Shown one piece after another: positions 54,220 to 63,261 of a stretch of 64,000 nucleotides of DNA. The translations under genes were made by a program, and so were the position numbers. The stretch is from Marinibacterium profundimaris. Its GTDB lineage: Bacteria > Pseudomonadota > Alphaproteobacteria > Rhodobacterales > Rhodobacteraceae. Location of the stretch: contig NZ_AQQR01000003.1 of NCBI RefSeq assembly GCF_002210095.1, positions 434,001 through 498,000 on the forward strand, given 5' to 3'. How positions within the stretch are numbered: the first letter of the stretch is position 1; each line of letters opens with the position of its first letter. A model generated the notes under the pieces. The model did not search any database. It was not told where the DNA came from and was given only the letters and a program-made list of their open reading frames with translations.

Positions 54220-54823
54220 GGTGCGGGGCCTCCTTCAGTTTGCTTAGGTGGCGGCAACCTCTGGACAGGCGGTAAACACCTGTGCAGTGCCACGGTTGTC
54301 GGCCAGGTCGGCGAACCGCGTCCTCCCTCTGATCGCGCGGTGCCTGGCCAGGCACAGGCCCAGGCCAGGCCGATACTGCCTAGCAAGAGTAGTACATAGT
54401 GTTAAGAACCAAGCCGACCGAAACCGCGACGCCTTCGAAACAATCGATTTCTGAAAATGGAAATGGGGCGGTAACCGGACGCAAATTGCGCGATGAATGC
54501 GGTCGTTCCGTGGCAGCCCCGGCCACAAGGTACACGGGGGCACTTTTACGGCCGGGGCATGGCACCGGCCTGCCCCGCGCCGATGCATTCGTCCGCCGCC
54601 CAGCAAATCGGCGTCCCTCCGGCAATTCGCCCCTTTCGCCAGCGCCGCGCCGGGCGCGCCGGGATTTCCCCGCCAACCCGCTGGAGGCGCGCGGCGTTCT
54701 CCGCTGACCTCGCTGCCATCGCCGGGGCCTCCATGACCGGCCGTCCCGACGGGCTTTCGCACCGTGTCCGGGGGCGGCCCGCCGGCGCCCATGCCTGACC
54801 AGACTTCCCCACGAGGACCTACC
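54220..54823. other. Divergent promoter region of RTX and monooxygenase genes
   Basis: 604 bases without a credible gene. Contains the perfect palindrome GTGCCTGG/CCAGGCAC (54340-54355) about 120 bases before the RTX start, and an AT-rich stretch (54380-54415) that probably holds the RTX promoter. The half near the monooxygenase is plain GC-rich sequence. Confidence 0.45.
54340..54355. promoter_or_regulatory. Palindrome GTGCCTGGCCAGGCAC upstream of the RTX gene
   Basis: Perfect 16-base palindrome in the RTX leader or promoter, flanked by a further CAGGCC-rich repeat (CAGGCCCAGGCCAGGCC). Possible operator of an unidentified regulator. Confidence 0.35.
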
Positions 54824-56146
54824 ATGCCGCAGCCGTTTCACCTTTCCTACTTCCTGCAGGGCTCCAGCGTTCATGCCTGGGGCTCGCCCTTCATCGGCAC
54901 GATCGGGCAGGACTGGCAGAGCGCCAGCTTCTTCAGGGATCTCGCGCAAGGGCTGGAACGAGCCTGTTTCGATTACCTGCTGATCGAGGATTCGATCTAT
55001 GTCGGCGAGAACTGGCAGAATTCGCGCGACCTGTTCCTAAAGACCGGCCTGTGCATTCCCCGGCAGGAACCTTCGGTGGTGGCCACGCTGCTGGCCGCCT
55101 CGACCTCGCGCCTTGGCATCGTGCCGACGCTGTCGACCTTCGCCTACCACCCCTACCTCACGGCGCGGATCACCGGCTCGCTCGACCAGATCTCGGGCGG
55201 GCGCGCAGGCTGGAACATGGTGACCGGGTCCTCGGATTTCGCCGCGCAGAACTTCGGGATGCAGGCGATGCCCGAACACGACAAGCGCTACGAGATGGCC
55301 GAGGAATATGTCGAGATCGTCAAGGGCCTCTGGGGCAGCTGGGCGCCCGGGGCGCAGGTCGGCGGGCTGGAGCCAGGCGAGGAGAGCGGGCAGCTTTTCG
55401 ACCCCTCGAAGGTGAACACGATCGATTTCGAGGGCGAGTATTATGCCTCGCGCGGGCCGCTGAACTCGGGCCCGACGGTACAGGACCGGCCGGTGATCGC
55501 GCAGGCCGGGGGCTCGAAGATGGGCATCCGCTTTGCCGCGCGCCATGCCGACACTATCGTCGCCGCGCCCGACGGGGCCGAGAACATGCGCGCCTACCGC
55601 GAGCAGGTGCGCGCACAGATGGTGGAAAACGGGCGCGATCCGGACAGCTGCAAGGTGCTGTTCCTGGTCTCCCCCATCGTGGAGGAGACCGAGGAGATGG
55701 CGCGCTGGAAATCCGAACAGCGCCGCGTCGAGGCCGAGCAGAACATGGATGTGCGGCTGGCGCGGCTGGGCTGGACGATCAATATCGACTTCTCGGAATT
55801 CGACCTGGATCAGCCGGTGGGCGAGCTGACGACCAACGGGCACCAGACCACGCTGAAGCAGTTTCTTGAGGCCGCCGGCCAGAACACCCTGCGCGAGGCG
55901 GTGCTGGAGCGGGCGACGAAAGGCTACGGCGTGGACCTGGTCGGCACGCCCGACAGCGTCGCCGCGCAGATGGAGGAGGCGATGGAGGTCGCCGGCGGTG
56001 ACGGCTTCCTGATCGCGCTCGGCGACCTGTCGCGCCGGTCACTGGCGACGATCACCGACGGTCTTGTCCCGGCGCTGCAGCGGCGCGGACTGGTCCGGAA
56101 GAAATACGAACACGAGATGCTGCGCGACAACCTGCTGGCCTTTTGA
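54824..56146 (+). CDS. FMN-dependent monooxygenase, NtaA/SnaA/DszA family
   Basis: 440 residues from ATG 54824 behind ACGAGGA. Luciferase-like TIM barrel with family hallmarks: QDWQSASFFRDLAQGLERACFDYLLIEDS, TLSTFAYHPYLTARITGSLDQISGGRAGWNMVTGSSDFAAQNFG, the long insertion before FEGEYYASRGPLNSGPTVQDRPVIAQAGGS. These enzymes use FMNH2 from a separate reductase to oxidise nitrilotriacetate, sulfonates or thiophenes. Substrate unknown and no reductase next to it. Divergent from the RTX gene and 289 bases upstream of the MscS-like gene. Confidence 0.9.
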   Translation: MPQPFHLSYFLQGSSVHAWGSPFIGTIGQDWQSASFFRDLAQGLERACFDYLLIEDSIYVGENWQNSRDLFLKTGLCIPRQEPSVVATLLAASTSRLGIVPTLSTFAYHPYLTARITGSLDQISGGRAGWNMVTGSSDFAAQNFGMQAMPEHDKRYEMAEEYVEIVKGLWGSWAPGAQVGGLEPGEESGQLFDPSKVNTIDFEGEYYASRGPLNSGPTVQDRPVIAQAGGSKMGIRFAARHADTIVAAPDGAENMRAYREQVRAQMVENGRDPDSCKVLFLVSPIVEETEEMARWKSEQRRVEAEQNMDVRLARLGWTINIDFSEFDLDQPVGELTTNGHQTTLKQFLEAAGQNTLREAVLERATKGYGVDLVGTPDSVAAQMEEAMEVAGGDGFLIALGDLSRRSLATITDGLVPALQRRGLVRKKYEHEMLRDNLLAF

Positions 56147-56435
56147 CACAAGCGGCCGGGCCGGGTCCGGACACGGGCCTTCCCACTTGGTCAAACGCAT
56201 AAATATCGCCTTGAAACCTTCTGTCATACATAGATAATTCAGATCTTTCGTGCCACGCTTCCTCGCTCGCCACGACCGGGGATCCAAGGTGTCTCACGGC
56301 TGACACGCTGGGGCGACAACCTGCGGCCAGAGGCTGGAACCGACCAGGCTTTCGGTCCAGAACCCTGTGCACAATGGGCATCGCGGCGGGCGGCCCCGCC
56401 CGTGGGCCAAAGGCAGAAGACGACAGGAAAACGCC

Positions 56436-58427
56436 ATGACACAGCCCCACGTCCGCCGCCGCCCGCATCGCCGGGCGACCCCTCTGCGCGTCTTCGTGCT
56501 GCTGCTGACGCTCGTCCTGGCCACCTTCGCTCCATCCGGCCTCCGCGCACAGCAGGATGCCACCCGCGACGCGCTCCCGGACCCCTATTCCGAGGGCTGG
56601 TCCCCCGTGCGCACCGACAGCCCGCGCGACACGATCGCCTCGTTCACGCGCGTCTCCGGCGACCTCGAGGCGATCGTCGGCGCCTATCTCGAGGACCCGT
56701 CGCTGGACCTTTTGGCCGAGATCGCGCTGCTGTCGGACGAGCTGGTCTTCCTCATCAACCTCGAGGACGTCGCCACCGCCACCCGACGCGAGACCGGGAT
56801 CCGGACCTTCGAATACCTCATGGACATCTTCGGCCGCATCGGGGACCCCGACCCGCTGGATTTTCCCGACGTCGACATGATCGACCAGATGACCACCGGC
56901 AGCATGCGGATCCCGCAGACCCCGCTGCGGATCGAACGCATCACCGAGGGCGAGCGCGAGGGCGAATACCTGTTCTCGGCCGCCACCGTCCGCATCGCGC
57001 CGCGTTTCTTCGCGGCCATCCGCCACCTGCCCATGGACAGCCCGCTGGAGATCGAGAGCTGGTCCGCCTTCGGCCCGCAACAGACCGGGCCGCTGGTGCC
57101 GCCGGAAGTGGTCGAGCTGATGCCCGACGCGCTGAACCGGCCCTGGCTGGACACACCGGCCTGGAAGGTGATCTTCGAGGTCGCGCTGCTCGCGCTGTTC
57201 GGCACGGCGCTGCTGGCGCTGGGACGCCTGCTGCACGCGATCGGCCGCGGAGCGCGCGTGACCGATCTGGTCCTGCGCACCGTGCCGCCGCTCCTGGCGA
57301 TTTATGGCACGACCACGCTGCTGCCGTTCATCGCCCGGCAGGTGCATCTCTCCGGCTCCTTCGCCAAGCTCTACGACGCCGTGCTGACCGTGATCACCTA
57401 CGGCGCCATGGCCCTGCTGTTCTGGCTGGTGGTGCGGATCATGGTGGAAAGCGTCATCCGCTCGCCCCGGATCCCGGACGAGGGGCTGGATGCCGACCTG
57501 CTACGGCTGGGCGCCGGCACCTTCGGGCTGATCGGGGCGCTGATCTTTCTGGCCTTCGGCGGCCAGGCCATCGGCCTGCCGGTGCTGAGCGTGGTCGCGG
57601 GCCTCGGGATCGGCGGTCTCGCCGTGGCGCTGGCGGTCCGGCCCACCTTCGAGAACCTGATCGGCGGGGTGATCCTTTATATCGATCGGCCCGTGCGCGT
57701 GGGCGATTTCTGCACCGTGGGCAGCCAGCAGGGTACGGTGGAAGGGATCGGCATCCGCTCCACCAAGCTGCGCGCATTGGACCGGACCATCATCTCGATC
57801 CCCAATGCGCAGTTCGCGGACATGCAGATCATCAACTGGGCCCAATGCGACCGGATGCTGATCAACGAGACTGTGGGCCTGCGCTACGACACCAGCATGG
57901 ACCAGATGCGCCATGTGCTGGCTCGGCTGCGGCGGATGCTGCATGCCCATCCCCGGATCGACGGCGACACGGTGCGGGTGCGGTTCTCGGGCTTTGGCGA
58001 CAGCGCGCTGAACGTCAACATCCGGATCTACGCCGCCACCCACGAATGGAATGACTTCCATGCGATCCGCGAGGATGTCTTCCTGCGGGTCTTCGACATT
58101 ATCCGCGAGTCCGGCACCGATATCGCCTTCCCCTCGCAGACGCTCTACATGGCCCGCGACACCGGCCTCGATCCGGACCGCAGCACAGCCGCCGAGGCCG
58201 AAGTGCAGGGCTGGCGCCGGTCCGGGACCCTCCCCTTCCCGCGCCTGTCCGAGGCCGAGCTCGACCGGCTCGCGGCGACACTGGACTATCCGCCCTACGG
58301 CAGCCAAGATGCCGGCGGCCGAGAGGAAGAGATCGCCCCGGAACGAAGCGAGCCGCTCTCCGCCGACCCGGAGGACGCAACGGCGGAGACCACCGAGCGT
58401 GCTCCGGGGACCGATCGCGGGACGTGA
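56436..58427 (+). CDS. Mechanosensitive ion channel, MscS family
   Basis: 663 residues from ATG 56436 (ACAGGAAA upstream). Signal peptide (RVFVLLLTLVLATFAPSGLRAQ), a periplasmic domain of ~210 residues, then about five membrane segments. The pore-lining MscS helix is LPVLSVVAGLGIGGLAVALAVRPTFENLIGGVILYIDRPVRVGDFC, followed by the beta domain GTVEGIGIRSTKLRALDRTIISIPNAQF and the C-terminal alpha/beta domain. An acidic ~70-residue tail is unusual. Opens under hypo-osmotic stress to release solutes, which fits an organism that handles betaine. Confidence 0.92.
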   Translation: MTQPHVRRRPHRRATPLRVFVLLLTLVLATFAPSGLRAQQDATRDALPDPYSEGWSPVRTDSPRDTIASFTRVSGDLEAIVGAYLEDPSLDLLAEIALLSDELVFLINLEDVATATRRETGIRTFEYLMDIFGRIGDPDPLDFPDVDMIDQMTTGSMRIPQTPLRIERITEGEREGEYLFSAATVRIAPRFFAAIRHLPMDSPLEIESWSAFGPQQTGPLVPPEVVELMPDALNRPWLDTPAWKVIFEVALLALFGTALLALGRLLHAIGRGARVTDLVLRTVPPLLAIYGTTTLLPFIARQVHLSGSFAKLYDAVLTVITYGAMALLFWLVVRIMVESVIRSPRIPDEGLDADLLRLGAGTFGLIGALIFLAFGGQAIGLPVLSVVAGLGIGGLAVALAVRPTFENLIGGVILYIDRPVRVGDFCTVGSQQGTVEGIGIRSTKLRALDRTIISIPNAQFADMQIINWAQCDRMLINETVGLRYDTSMDQMRHVLARLRRMLHAHPRIDGDTVRVRFSGFGDSALNVNIRIYAATHEWNDFHAIREDVFLRVFDIIRESGTDIAFPSQTLYMARDTGLDPDRSTAAEAEVQGWRRSGTLPFPRLSEAELDRLAATLDYPPYGSQDAGGREEEIAPERSEPLSADPEDATAETTERAPGTDRGT

Positions 58428-58763
58428 CACGGCCGGACCCGGTGGCGATGGCGGCGATGGCGGGTGGACACCCGCCGGGCTCAAACAGGCACCCCCCCGC
58501 ACGCCCGGCCCCACCCGGACCGGTTATGCGCCGTCGGACCGCGAGGCCTCGGCAAGTTCGAATTGCCCTTGCGTCAGCCTCGCCTGATCCGGAAAGCCCC
58601 CCTTTTCGGCGGAACTCCCCTGGAAATGAAGCGGGAACACGCCCGGAATCCGGCCAGTACCATAATCCGTACTGGACCTCGGGTCTGAGCCAGCTAGGAA
58701 GGGAAAAAACCAAGGCTGCGGGCGAATCGCGGCATACAGGCAGATCAGGAGCATCAGGTTCAC
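58428..58763. other. Upstream region of minCDE with an inverted repeat
   Basis: 336 bases, no gene. CCAGTAC (58654-58660) and GTACTGG (58669-58675) form a perfect 7-base inverted repeat with an 8-base spacer about 90 bases ahead of minC. AT-richer sequence after 58690 probably holds the leader. Confidence 0.4.
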
Positions 58764-59510
58764 GTGCAACGAGACCGCAGCCGGGCCCGGCGCGACACCG
58801 CGTCGGTCGACGTCGTTCCCTTCCGCATCCGGGGGCGGTTCCTGACCGCCATCGCCCTGCGGCTGGAAAATGGCCCGATCGACGAGGCCTTCTTCACCGC
58901 CCTGGACGACCAGCTTAAGAGCACGCCGCATCTTCTGGCCGAAGCGCCCATGGTGCTGGATTTCGCCAATGTGCCGCAGGGGCTGGACCCCGACGAATTC
59001 CGCCACCTGGTGGACCAGCTGCGCCAGCGCAAGGTGCGCGTCTTCGGGGTCGAGAACGCCGATGCCCGGCAGCAGGAGACCGCCTCGGAGCTGGGGCTGA
59101 TCCAGGTGCAGGTGGGCCGCGACGCGCCCCTGCCGCGCGACAGATCGACAGGCCGGTCCAAGGCGGACCGGCTGCTGCCGCCCGACAACAAGGTGCTGAC
59201 CCGGCCCGTACGCTCGGGCCAGATCGTGGTGGCCGAACGCGGCGACCTGACGGTGATCGGGCCGGTGTCGTCGGGGGCCGAGCTGGCCGCCTCGGGCAGC
59301 ATTCACGTCTACGGCCCCCTGCGCGGCCGCGCCATCGCCGGCGTGCACGGGGACGAAACCGCCCGGATCTTCTGCCACAGCCTGAATGCCGAACTGCTCG
59401 CCATCGCCGGGCTCTACCGCACCAGCGAGAGCATCGACGACGGGCTGAGGAACCGCAGCGTCCAGGTCTTCCTGGACAAGGACAAGCTATGCATGGAGGC
59501 GCTCGGATGA
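58764..59510 (+). CDS. minC: Septum site-determining protein MinC
   Basis: 248 residues from GTG 58764 (CAGGAG upstream). N-terminal FtsZ-inhibiting domain with MVLDFANVPQGLDPDEFRHLVDQLRQRKVRVFGVENA; C-terminal beta-helix LTRPVRSGQIVVAERGDLTVIGPVSSGAELAASGSIHVYGPLRGRAIAGVHGDETARIFC that binds MinD. Blocks Z-ring assembly near the poles. First gene of minCDE; its stop overlaps minD. Confidence 0.95.
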   Translation: MQRDRSRARRDTASVDVVPFRIRGRFLTAIALRLENGPIDEAFFTALDDQLKSTPHLLAEAPMVLDFANVPQGLDPDEFRHLVDQLRQRKVRVFGVENADARQQETASELGLIQVQVGRDAPLPRDRSTGRSKADRLLPPDNKVLTRPVRSGQIVVAERGDLTVIGPVSSGAELAASGSIHVYGPLRGRAIAGVHGDETARIFCHSLNAELLAIAGLYRTSESIDDGLRNRSVQVFLDKDKLCMEALG

Positions 59511-60355
59511 CGACGCAAATCAAGGAGGAGGCGCCGCTGGGCAAGGTGATCGTGATCACCTCGGGCAAGGGCGGCGTGGGCAAGACCACCTCGGCCGCGG
59601 CGATCTCTGCCGGGCTGGCGAAGCTGGGCCACAAAACGGTGGTGATCGACTTCGACGTGGGCCTGCGCAACCTCGACATGATCATGGGCTGCGAACGCCG
59701 CGTGGTGTTCGATTTCATCAACGTGATCCAGGGCGACGCAAAGCTGAAACAGGCGCTGATCAAGGACAAGCGCCTGGATACGCTGTATGTCCTGCCGACG
59801 TCGCAGACCCGCGACAAGGACGCGCTGACCCAGGAAGGCGTCGAGGCGGTCCTGAACGAGCTGAAGGCTGAATTCGACTATATCATCTGCGACAGCCCCG
59901 CCGGCATCGAGCGCGGCGCGCAGATGGCGATGTATTTCGCCGACGAGGCGATCGTCGTGACCAACCCCGAGGTGTCCTCGGTCCGCGACAGCGACCGGGT
60001 GCTGGGCCTGCTCCACAGCAAGACCCGCCGCGCCGAGGAAGAGGGCTCGGAGCCGGTCGAGGCCCGCGTCCTGCTGACCCGCCACGACCAGGCGCGGATC
60101 GACAAGGGCGAGATGATGACCGTCGAGGACGTGCTCGAGATCCTCGCCGTGCCGCTTCTGGGCATTGTTCCGGAAAGCCAGGCGGTGCTGCGTGCCTCGA
60201 ACGTGGGCACGCCCGTCGTGCTGGGCGACCCCAGCGCCGCGGCCAGCGCCTACGAGGATGCGGTCGCGCGGATCACCGGCAAGGACATCGAGATGCGCGT
60301 CGAGGCCGAGCGCGCCCCGGGCCTGTTCCAGAAGCTCTTCGGGCGCACGGCATGA
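59507..60355 (+). CDS. minD: Septum site-determining ATPase MinD
   Basis: 282 residues from ATG 59507, overlapping the minC stop (ATGA). Deviant Walker A GKGGVGKTTSAAAI, the switch region VVIDFDVGLRNLDMIMGCERRVVFDFINVI and Walker B YIICDSPAGIERGA. The amphipathic membrane-targeting helix is at the C-terminus (GLFQKLFGRTA). Recruits MinC to the membrane. Confidence 0.97.
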   Translation: MTTQIKEEAPLGKVIVITSGKGGVGKTTSAAAISAGLAKLGHKTVVIDFDVGLRNLDMIMGCERRVVFDFINVIQGDAKLKQALIKDKRLDTLYVLPTSQTRDKDALTQEGVEAVLNELKAEFDYIICDSPAGIERGAQMAMYFADEAIVVTNPEVSSVRDSDRVLGLLHSKTRRAEEEGSEPVEARVLLTRHDQARIDKGEMMTVEDVLEILAVPLLGIVPESQAVLRASNVGTPVVLGDPSAAASAYEDAVARITGKDIEMRVEAERAPGLFQKLFGRTA

Positions 60356-60636
60356 GCTTGTTCGGTTTCTCTCTCCGGCCGCGCCAGAAGAAGCCGGCCC
60401 AGGTCGCGAAGGACCGACTCCAGGTCCTTCTCGCCCATGAACGCGGGCGGGGCGCCGATACGGCGGATTTCCTGCCCCAGCTGCAGAACGACGTGATCGC
60501 CGTGATCCGGAAATACGTCCAGGTCGCGGACGATGACGTCGATATCCGCATGGAACGCGGCGACGAGATCTCGAGCCTTGAGATCAATATAGAGATCCCC
60601 GCCGAGGCGCCGAAGAAACAAGCCGCCCGCAGCTGA
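60352..60636 (+). CDS. minE: Cell division topological factor MinE
   Basis: 94 residues; begins MSLFGFSLRPRQKKPAQVAKDRLQVLLAHERG, the membrane-sensing and anti-MinCD helix, followed by the topological specificity part ISSLEINIEIP. The start overlaps the minD stop by four bases. Stimulates MinD ATPase to drive pole-to-pole oscillation. The 122-base gap to the converging livF-like gene holds GC-rich imperfect stems but no T-tract. Confidence 0.96.
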   Translation: MSLFGFSLRPRQKKPAQVAKDRLQVLLAHERGRGADTADFLPQLQNDVIAVIRKYVQVADDDVDIRMERGDEISSLEINIEIPAEAPKKQAARS

Positions 60637-60758
60637 GGGGGCGGCAAAGAGGTCTGACACCGCGCGCGGCCGCCGCCCGTGGATCAGCCTTGCAGGACTG
60701 CGGACGCCGGGCCCTGGCACGGGGCGCCGGCGTGTCGGTGTGATCGGCTCTCAGATAC

Positions 60759-61481
60759 TCAGATACTCAGGTGCTCGATGATCTGGGCCTGGGTATCGGG
60801 CCCCACCTGCCCGGCATCGTCGATCACGCCCAGCTTCAGCACGGCCCAGCGATCCGCGATGCCCAGGACAAAGGACAGGTTCTGTTCGATGATCAGGATC
60901 GTCGTGCCACGGCTCTCGCGTTCATCCTTCAGCGCGCTGGCGATCCTATCGATCACCGTCGGCTGAAGCCCTTCGGATATCTCGTCGATCAACAGCAGGC
61001 TTGGCCGGGTCATCAGCGCCCGCGCGATGATCAGCATCTTCTGCTCGCCGCCCGACAGGGTGCCTGCCCTCTGCCCCAGCCGTTCCTTGAGGAAGGGAAA
61101 GTGGCCATAGACATGCTCCAGCCCCTCGGCCAGCGCCTTGTCCGAGGGCAGCGCCAGCCGCAGGTTGTCGCGGATCGTCAGGTCCTGGAACAGCGGCTGG
61201 TCCTGCGGCGCATAGGCGACCCTGGCGCGCACCATGTCCTTCGGCCCCAGCTTTCCGGCCGGATCCGCGTCCAGCAGGATCCGCCCCTGGCGCAGAGGCA
61301 GCAGCCCCATGATCGTCTTCAGAAGCGTCGTCTTGCCCATGCCGTTCTTGCCCATCAGCGCAAAGACCTCGCCCGGCCGGATGTCCAGTGTCAGGTCCTT
61401 GATGATCTCGACGTTGCCATATCCGCTGCTCACGCCCTCCAGCGCGAGCTTGGCGGTGCGCAGCTCGGTCATCTCATCCAT
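60759..61481 (-). CDS. Branched-chain amino acid-type ABC transporter ATPase (LivF type)
   Basis: 240 residues, ATG 61481 with GGAGG seven bases ahead. Walker A GKNGMGKTT, signature LSGGEQKM, Walker B LLLIDEISEG, and the ISEGLQP / IIEQNLSFVL wording of LivF/UrtE proteins. Overlaps the fused permease-ATPase gene by 8 bases. An 8-base tandem duplication (TCAGATAC) spans its stop codon. Confidence 0.92.
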   Translation of the reverse strand: MDEMTELRTAKLALEGVSSGYGNVEIIKDLTLDIRPGEVFALMGKNGMGKTTLLKTIMGLLPLRQGRILLDADPAGKLGPKDMVRARVAYAPQDQPLFQDLTIRDNLRLALPSDKALAEGLEHVYGHFPFLKERLGQRAGTLSGGEQKMLIIARALMTRPSLLLIDEISEGLQPTVIDRIASALKDERESRGTTILIIEQNLSFVLGIADRWAVLKLGVIDDAGQVGPDTQAQIIEHLSI

Positions 61482-63261
61482 GGTGGCCTCCGGAGTAGAT
61501 CTTCTTGACGATGTCGCTGTTCACGACCTCCCCGACCGTGCCGTCCAGCACCAGGCGGCCCTGGTGCAGCACCACGATCCGGCTGGAGATGTCGCGCACG
61601 AAATCCAGGTCATGCTCGACCAGGATCGCCGCCATGCCGCGTTCGGCCGTCAGCGTCTTCAGCACGGCTCCGATGGTGGTGCGCTCGGTCTTGGTCAGGC
61701 CCGCCGTGGGCTCGTCCAGCAGGATCAGCTCCGGTTCCAGCGCGACGACCATCGCCAGCTCCAGGCTCTGCTTCTGCCCGTGCGACAGAAGCGAGACCGG
61801 CGCGTCCAGCATCTTGTCCAGCCCCGTCAGCTTCAGGATGTCGATAGCCGATTGCGACAGGCCCAGCGTGTCGGACACGGTCACGAAGCTTGGCGCATCC
61901 AGCGAAGTGCGAGCCATGCGCAGGCATTCGGCGACCGTCAGGCTTTCGAACACGCTGGCGACCTGGAACTTGCGCCCGATGCCGCGCGCGACGATGTCGT
62001 TGGGCAGCATGCCGGCGATGCTCTCGCCGTTGATCCGCACGATGCCACCCGAGGCCGCAGCGCCATCGGTCATGCAGCGCATCAGCGTGGTCTTGCCCGC
62101 GCCGTTGGGGCCCACGAGGCTGACCAGTTCGCCGGGACGGACCGACAGGGTGATGTCCTCCAGCACCTTGTGGCTGCCGTAGGATTTTTCCAGCTTCTCG
62201 ATATCGAGCAGCGGCGCATCGCCCCTGTGCGCCTTGCGCTGCACCGGCCGGGCCACGAGATCCGGCACCACGGCGGCCCTGCGGCTTTGGCGGAAGCCTG
62301 TGGCGAGTGCGGCCAGCCCGTTGGGCAGGAAGATGATCATCACCACGAAGAGCGAACCGATCAGCAATTGCCACAGGAACGGCAGGTCACCCGACAGCTG
62401 CGCGCTGAGATAGCCGATGCCGATCGCGCCCAGCACCGGGCCGATGATCGTGCCACGCCCGCCAAGGGCGGTCCAGATCACCAGCTCGGTACCAAAGACG
62501 AAGCCCGCGTTCTCGGGCGCCACGACACCGGAGGCATTGGCGTAAAGATACCCCGCCAGCCCCGTCACCCCGGCCAGCGCGGCGGTCAGCGCGATCTTGA
62601 TGCGCTGGGTGTTGATCCCGAGATAGGCGCAGCGCGTTTCGTTGTTGCGGATCGCGGTCAGCACCCGGCCCGCATCGGACCGCACGAAGATCAGCGCCGC
62701 CAGCGCAACGGCGACAAGGCAGAGGCCTGCAAGCCGGAAGAAACCTTCGAGACCGAGGGGCAGACCCCAGTACCCCACGAGGCCCGAGCTGGAGCCGGTG
62801 AGCGTCCCGCCGGAGTAGATCAGCTGCGTGATCACGATGGGCACGACCAGCGATATGATCGTGGCGTAGAAATCCGACGACCCGGGGTAGAAGGTCAGCC
62901 AGCCGACGGCGGCGCCCAGGATCATCGGCACGAGGATGGCGACCGGCACGGCCAGCGCCAGCATCAGCGGCGAGGATCCCACGTGGGTCAGCAGCATCGC
63001 CGTGGCATAGGCCCCAACCCCGAAGAAGGCGGCCTGCCCGAAGGTCAGGATCCCGGTGAAGCCCCACAGCAGGTCGACGGTGATCGCGAGGATCGCGAAG
63101 ATCATCGCGCGCGTCAGCACGTTCAGCGCGAAACGGTCCAGCACGTAGGGTCCGAAGACCACCAGCAGCACGGCGGCGGCGGCCAGGATCCACAGCAGCC
63201 GGGCCCGGCGCGCGACGGGCACGGCGGCGGTCAGGGTCATGTCGGATGTCGTGTCAGGCAC
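61474..63261 (-). CDS. Fused LivM permease - LivG ATPase
   Basis: 595 residues. Residues ~1-330 are a LivM-type permease with eight or more membrane segments (LLWGFTGILTFGQAAFFGVGAYATAML, GLVGYWGLPLGLEGFF, TAIRNNETRCAYLGINTQRIKI). After a short linker (~330-350) comes a LivG-type ATPase: Walker A GPNGAGKTT, signature LSHGQKQSLELAM, Walker B LILLDEPTAGL and VEHDLDFVRDISSRIVVLHQG. Fusion of the two subunits is known in scattered bacteria. Ligand may be branched-chain amino acids, urea or an amide. Confidence 0.92.
   Translation of the reverse strand: MPDTTSDMTLTAAVPVARRARLLWILAAAAVLLVVFGPYVLDRFALNVLTRAMIFAILAITVDLLWGFTGILTFGQAAFFGVGAYATAMLLTHVGSSPLMLALAVPVAILVPMILGAAVGWLTFYPGSSDFYATIISLVVPIVITQLIYSGGTLTGSSSGLVGYWGLPLGLEGFFRLAGLCLVAVALAALIFVRSDAGRVLTAIRNNETRCAYLGINTQRIKIALTAALAGVTGLAGYLYANASGVVAPENAGFVFGTELVIWTALGGRGTIIGPVLGAIGIGYLSAQLSGDLPFLWQLLIGSLFVVMIIFLPNGLAALATGFRQSRRAAVVPDLVARPVQRKAHRGDAPLLDIEKLEKSYGSHKVLEDITLSVRPGELVSLVGPNGAGKTTLMRCMTDGAAASGGIVRINGESIAGMLPNDIVARGIGRKFQVASVFESLTVAECLRMARTSLDAPSFVTVSDTLGLSQSAIDILKLTGLDKMLDAPVSLLSHGQKQSLELAMVVALEPELILLDEPTAGLTKTERTTIGAVLKTLTAERGMAAILVEHDLDFVRDISSRIVVLHQGRLVLDGTVGEVVNSDIVKKIYSGGHHG

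Noticed and set aside
52414-54399. A 661-codon plus-strand frame opposite the RTX protein N-terminus
   Set aside because: Val/Arg/Gly-rich translation without domains or ribosome site; the minus-strand frame has a strong ribosome site and terminator.
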